Shown: piece by piece, positions 6,588 through 7,874 of the stretch
How the letters are laid out: each line of letters starts with the position of its first letter
Numbering within the stretch: the stretch's first letter is position 1
DNA from: Bacillota bacterium
Lineage (GTDB): Bacteria > Bacillota > Clostridia > Acetivibrionales > DSM-1351
Direction: 5' to 3'
Length of the DNA: 7,874 nucleotides
NCBI GenBank assembly: GCA_023426005.1
Contig: JAFABO010000108.1
Location: forward strand, 1 to 7,874
The notes under the pieces: generated by a model
Seen by the model: the letters and a program-made list of their open reading frames with translations, nothing else
Told to the model about the DNA's origin: nothing
The model's database searches: none
Made by a program: the position numbers and the translations under genes

Positions 6588-7874
6588 AGGCTTCAGATTT
6601 ATTGATTCCGGGCTTTGGAATCAGAAGGTGGAGTTTGCTGCTTGTTGCGGGCCTGTCATTAATATGCTTTGCTGTTATACTGGTGCTTAAGTATTACAGT
6701 TACGGCGCTCTGTTTATTATTTTAATGATTTTGCTTGCCTGTGCGGGAGCCGCAACGGTTGTGGGCTCATTGAAGGCCCTGATAAACTCGGTATTAAAAG
6801 ACATTAATCACAGGAATATAAGTTCCACCTTAAATGCGGAGGGTTTGAGCAATCTTCTGCATGAAAAAAGGATCCTGGTAAAGGGCCCGAAAATTGTTGC
6901 AATTGGCGGAGGAACAGGTCTTTCCACAATGCTCAGGGGTTTAAAGCAATACACCTCAAACCTTACCGCACTTGTTACGGTAGCGGATGACGGGGGCGGC
7001 TCGGGTATACTGAGAGAAGATCTGGGTATGCTTCCGCCGGGAGACATTCGAAACTGTATCCTGGCGCTGGCCGATACTGAACCCATTATGCAGAAGCTGC
7101 TTCAGTACAGGTTTCAGGACGGAATGCTCAAGGGTCAGAGCTTCGGCAACCTTTTTCTTGCCGCCATGGACGGGATATCCGACAGCTTTGAAGAGGCGGT
7201 CAAAAAGATGAGTGACGTACTTGCCGTTACAGGAACGGTACTTCCAATAACACTTGATGACGTCAGACTGTGCGCCGAGATCGAAAACGGAGAGACCATA
7301 CTGGGTGAGCACAATATCGGACATAGAAACCGTGAAAGCAGGGCAAGGATAAATAAGGTCTTTTTTAATCAGTCCAATGTCAGGCCGCTGGAAGAAGCGG
7401 TTGCTTCCATAATGGAGGCAGATATAGTTGTTCTGGGCCCCGGAAGCCTCTATACAAGCATAATTCCAAACCTTCTGGTGGAAGGGGTCTGTGAAGCTCT
7501 GCTCAAAACCAGGGCAATTGTAGTCTATGTCTGCAATGTTATGACACAGCCCTGTGAAACCGAGGAGTATACACTCAGTGACCACATCAGGGCCATTGAA
7601 AAACACTCCAAAAAGGGCATTATTGATTTCTGTGTGGTAAATACCGCACCCATTCCCCAGGAGTTAAATGAAAGATACAGGCAGGACGGTGCCGAGCTTG
7701 TAAAGGTTGATTCCGAGGTTGTTGAAAAAATGGGAATAGAATTGATAACAGGTGATTTTAAAGCAGTAACCAACAATTATGTCAGACATGATTCCAACAA
7801 GCTGGCAAAGAAAATAATAGAGCTGGTTTCAGATCTGGTGCTGTCAAAAGACAAGGAAAGAATCCTGGATTATT
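6584..7874 (+). CDS. yvcK: YvcK/CofD-like gluconeogenesis factor with N-terminal membrane segment (partial, at least 430 aa)
   Basis: Homologue of B. subtilis YvcK, needed for growth on gluconeogenic carbon sources and for cell shape; it binds UDP-sugars and is linked to PBP1/peptidoglycan synthesis. Seen: the CofD-like domain begins near residue 101 with IGGGTGLS (107-114), ADDGGGSG (134-141), PPGDIRNC (151-158) and GPGSLYTS (285-292). Before it is a ~100-residue extension with two hydrophobic helices (about 17-36 and 41-62) and a polar linker (about 70-100). The B. subtilis protein (about 317 aa) has no such part. The model therefore is a membrane-anchored YvcK with its catalytic-type domain in the cytoplasm. 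ATG 6584 overlaps the rapZ stop and has GAGGGG 7 nt upstream. The frame is open to the window edge; the domain is almost complete, so only a short C-terminal tail should be missing. whiA is expected next. Confidence 0.93.
   Translation, partial: MKASDLLIPGFGIRRWSLLLVAGLSLICFAVILVLKYYSYGALFIILMILLACAGAATVVGSLKALINSVLKDINHRNISSTLNAEGLSNLLHEKRILVKGPKIVAIGGGTGLSTMLRGLKQYTSNLTALVTVADDGGGSGILREDLGMLPPGDIRNCILALADTEPIMQKLLQYRFQDGMLKGQSFGNLFLAAMDGISDSFEEAVKKMSDVLAVTGTVLPITLDDVRLCAEIENGETILGEHNIGHRNRESRARINKVFFNQSNVRPLEEAVASIMEADIVVLGPGSLYTSIIPNLLVEGVCEALLKTRAIVVYVCNVMTQPCETEEYTLSDHIRAIEKHSKKGIIDFCVVNTAPIPQELNERYRQDGAELVKVDSEVVEKMGIELITGDFKAVTNNYVRHDSNKLAKKIIELVSDLVLSKDKERILDY

Noticed and set aside
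6956..7606. A 216-codon reverse-strand frame inside yvcK
   Set aside because: The opposite + frame encodes the CofD-like core with its motifs; no ribosome site or family features on the - strand.

Overview
The window is a chromosomal housekeeping region of a low-to-moderate-GC Firmicute. The gene set and order (membrane pyrophosphatase, hprK, PHP phosphatase, murB, rapZ, yvcK) and the style of the proteins point to class Clostridia, probably the anaerobic cellulolytic Clostridium cluster III (Ruminiclostridium/Acetivibrio type). That placement is an inference from gene content, not from a search. All six genes lie on the + strand. I see no mobile elements, tRNA, rRNA or CRISPR, and no gene-free stretch longer than 300 bases.

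Layout: (1) 21-2468, a long, divergent membrane-bound proton-pumping pyrophosphatase. (2) 2469-2736, a spacer with a 19-bp hairpin and a candidate promoter. (3) 2737-3690, hprK, HPr kinase/phosphorylase; its true start is an ATG well downstream of the longest open frame. (4) 3691-3946, a spacer with an 8-bp inverted repeat and a strong intrinsic terminator that separates hprK from what follows. (5) 3947-4669, a YcdX-type PHP-domain metal hydrolase with a TTG start. (6) 4714-5631, murB (type II), also with a TTG start. (7) 5632-5711, a short spacer holding the best sigma-A-type promoter in the window. (8) 5712-6587, rapZ (yvcJ). (9) From 6584 to the window edge, a yvcK/gluconeogenesis-factor gene that overlaps rapZ by ATGA and carries an extra N-terminal membrane segment. 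In this class of genomes whiA usually follows, but it lies outside the window.

Two themes connect the genes. The first is pyrophosphate and carbon control: the HppA-type pump consumes PPi, while HprK makes PPi when it dephosphorylates P-Ser-HPr and can use PPi as phosphoryl donor. The second is control of cell-wall precursor flux: MurB makes UDP-MurNAc, RapZ homologues sense or regulate amino-sugar supply, and YvcK homologues bind UDP-sugars and govern the switch between gluconeogenesis and peptidoglycan synthesis. No completely new system is evident. The items most worth a second look are the membrane-tethered YvcK, the divergent pyrophosphatase next to hprK, and the uncharacterised PHP enzyme between hprK and murB.
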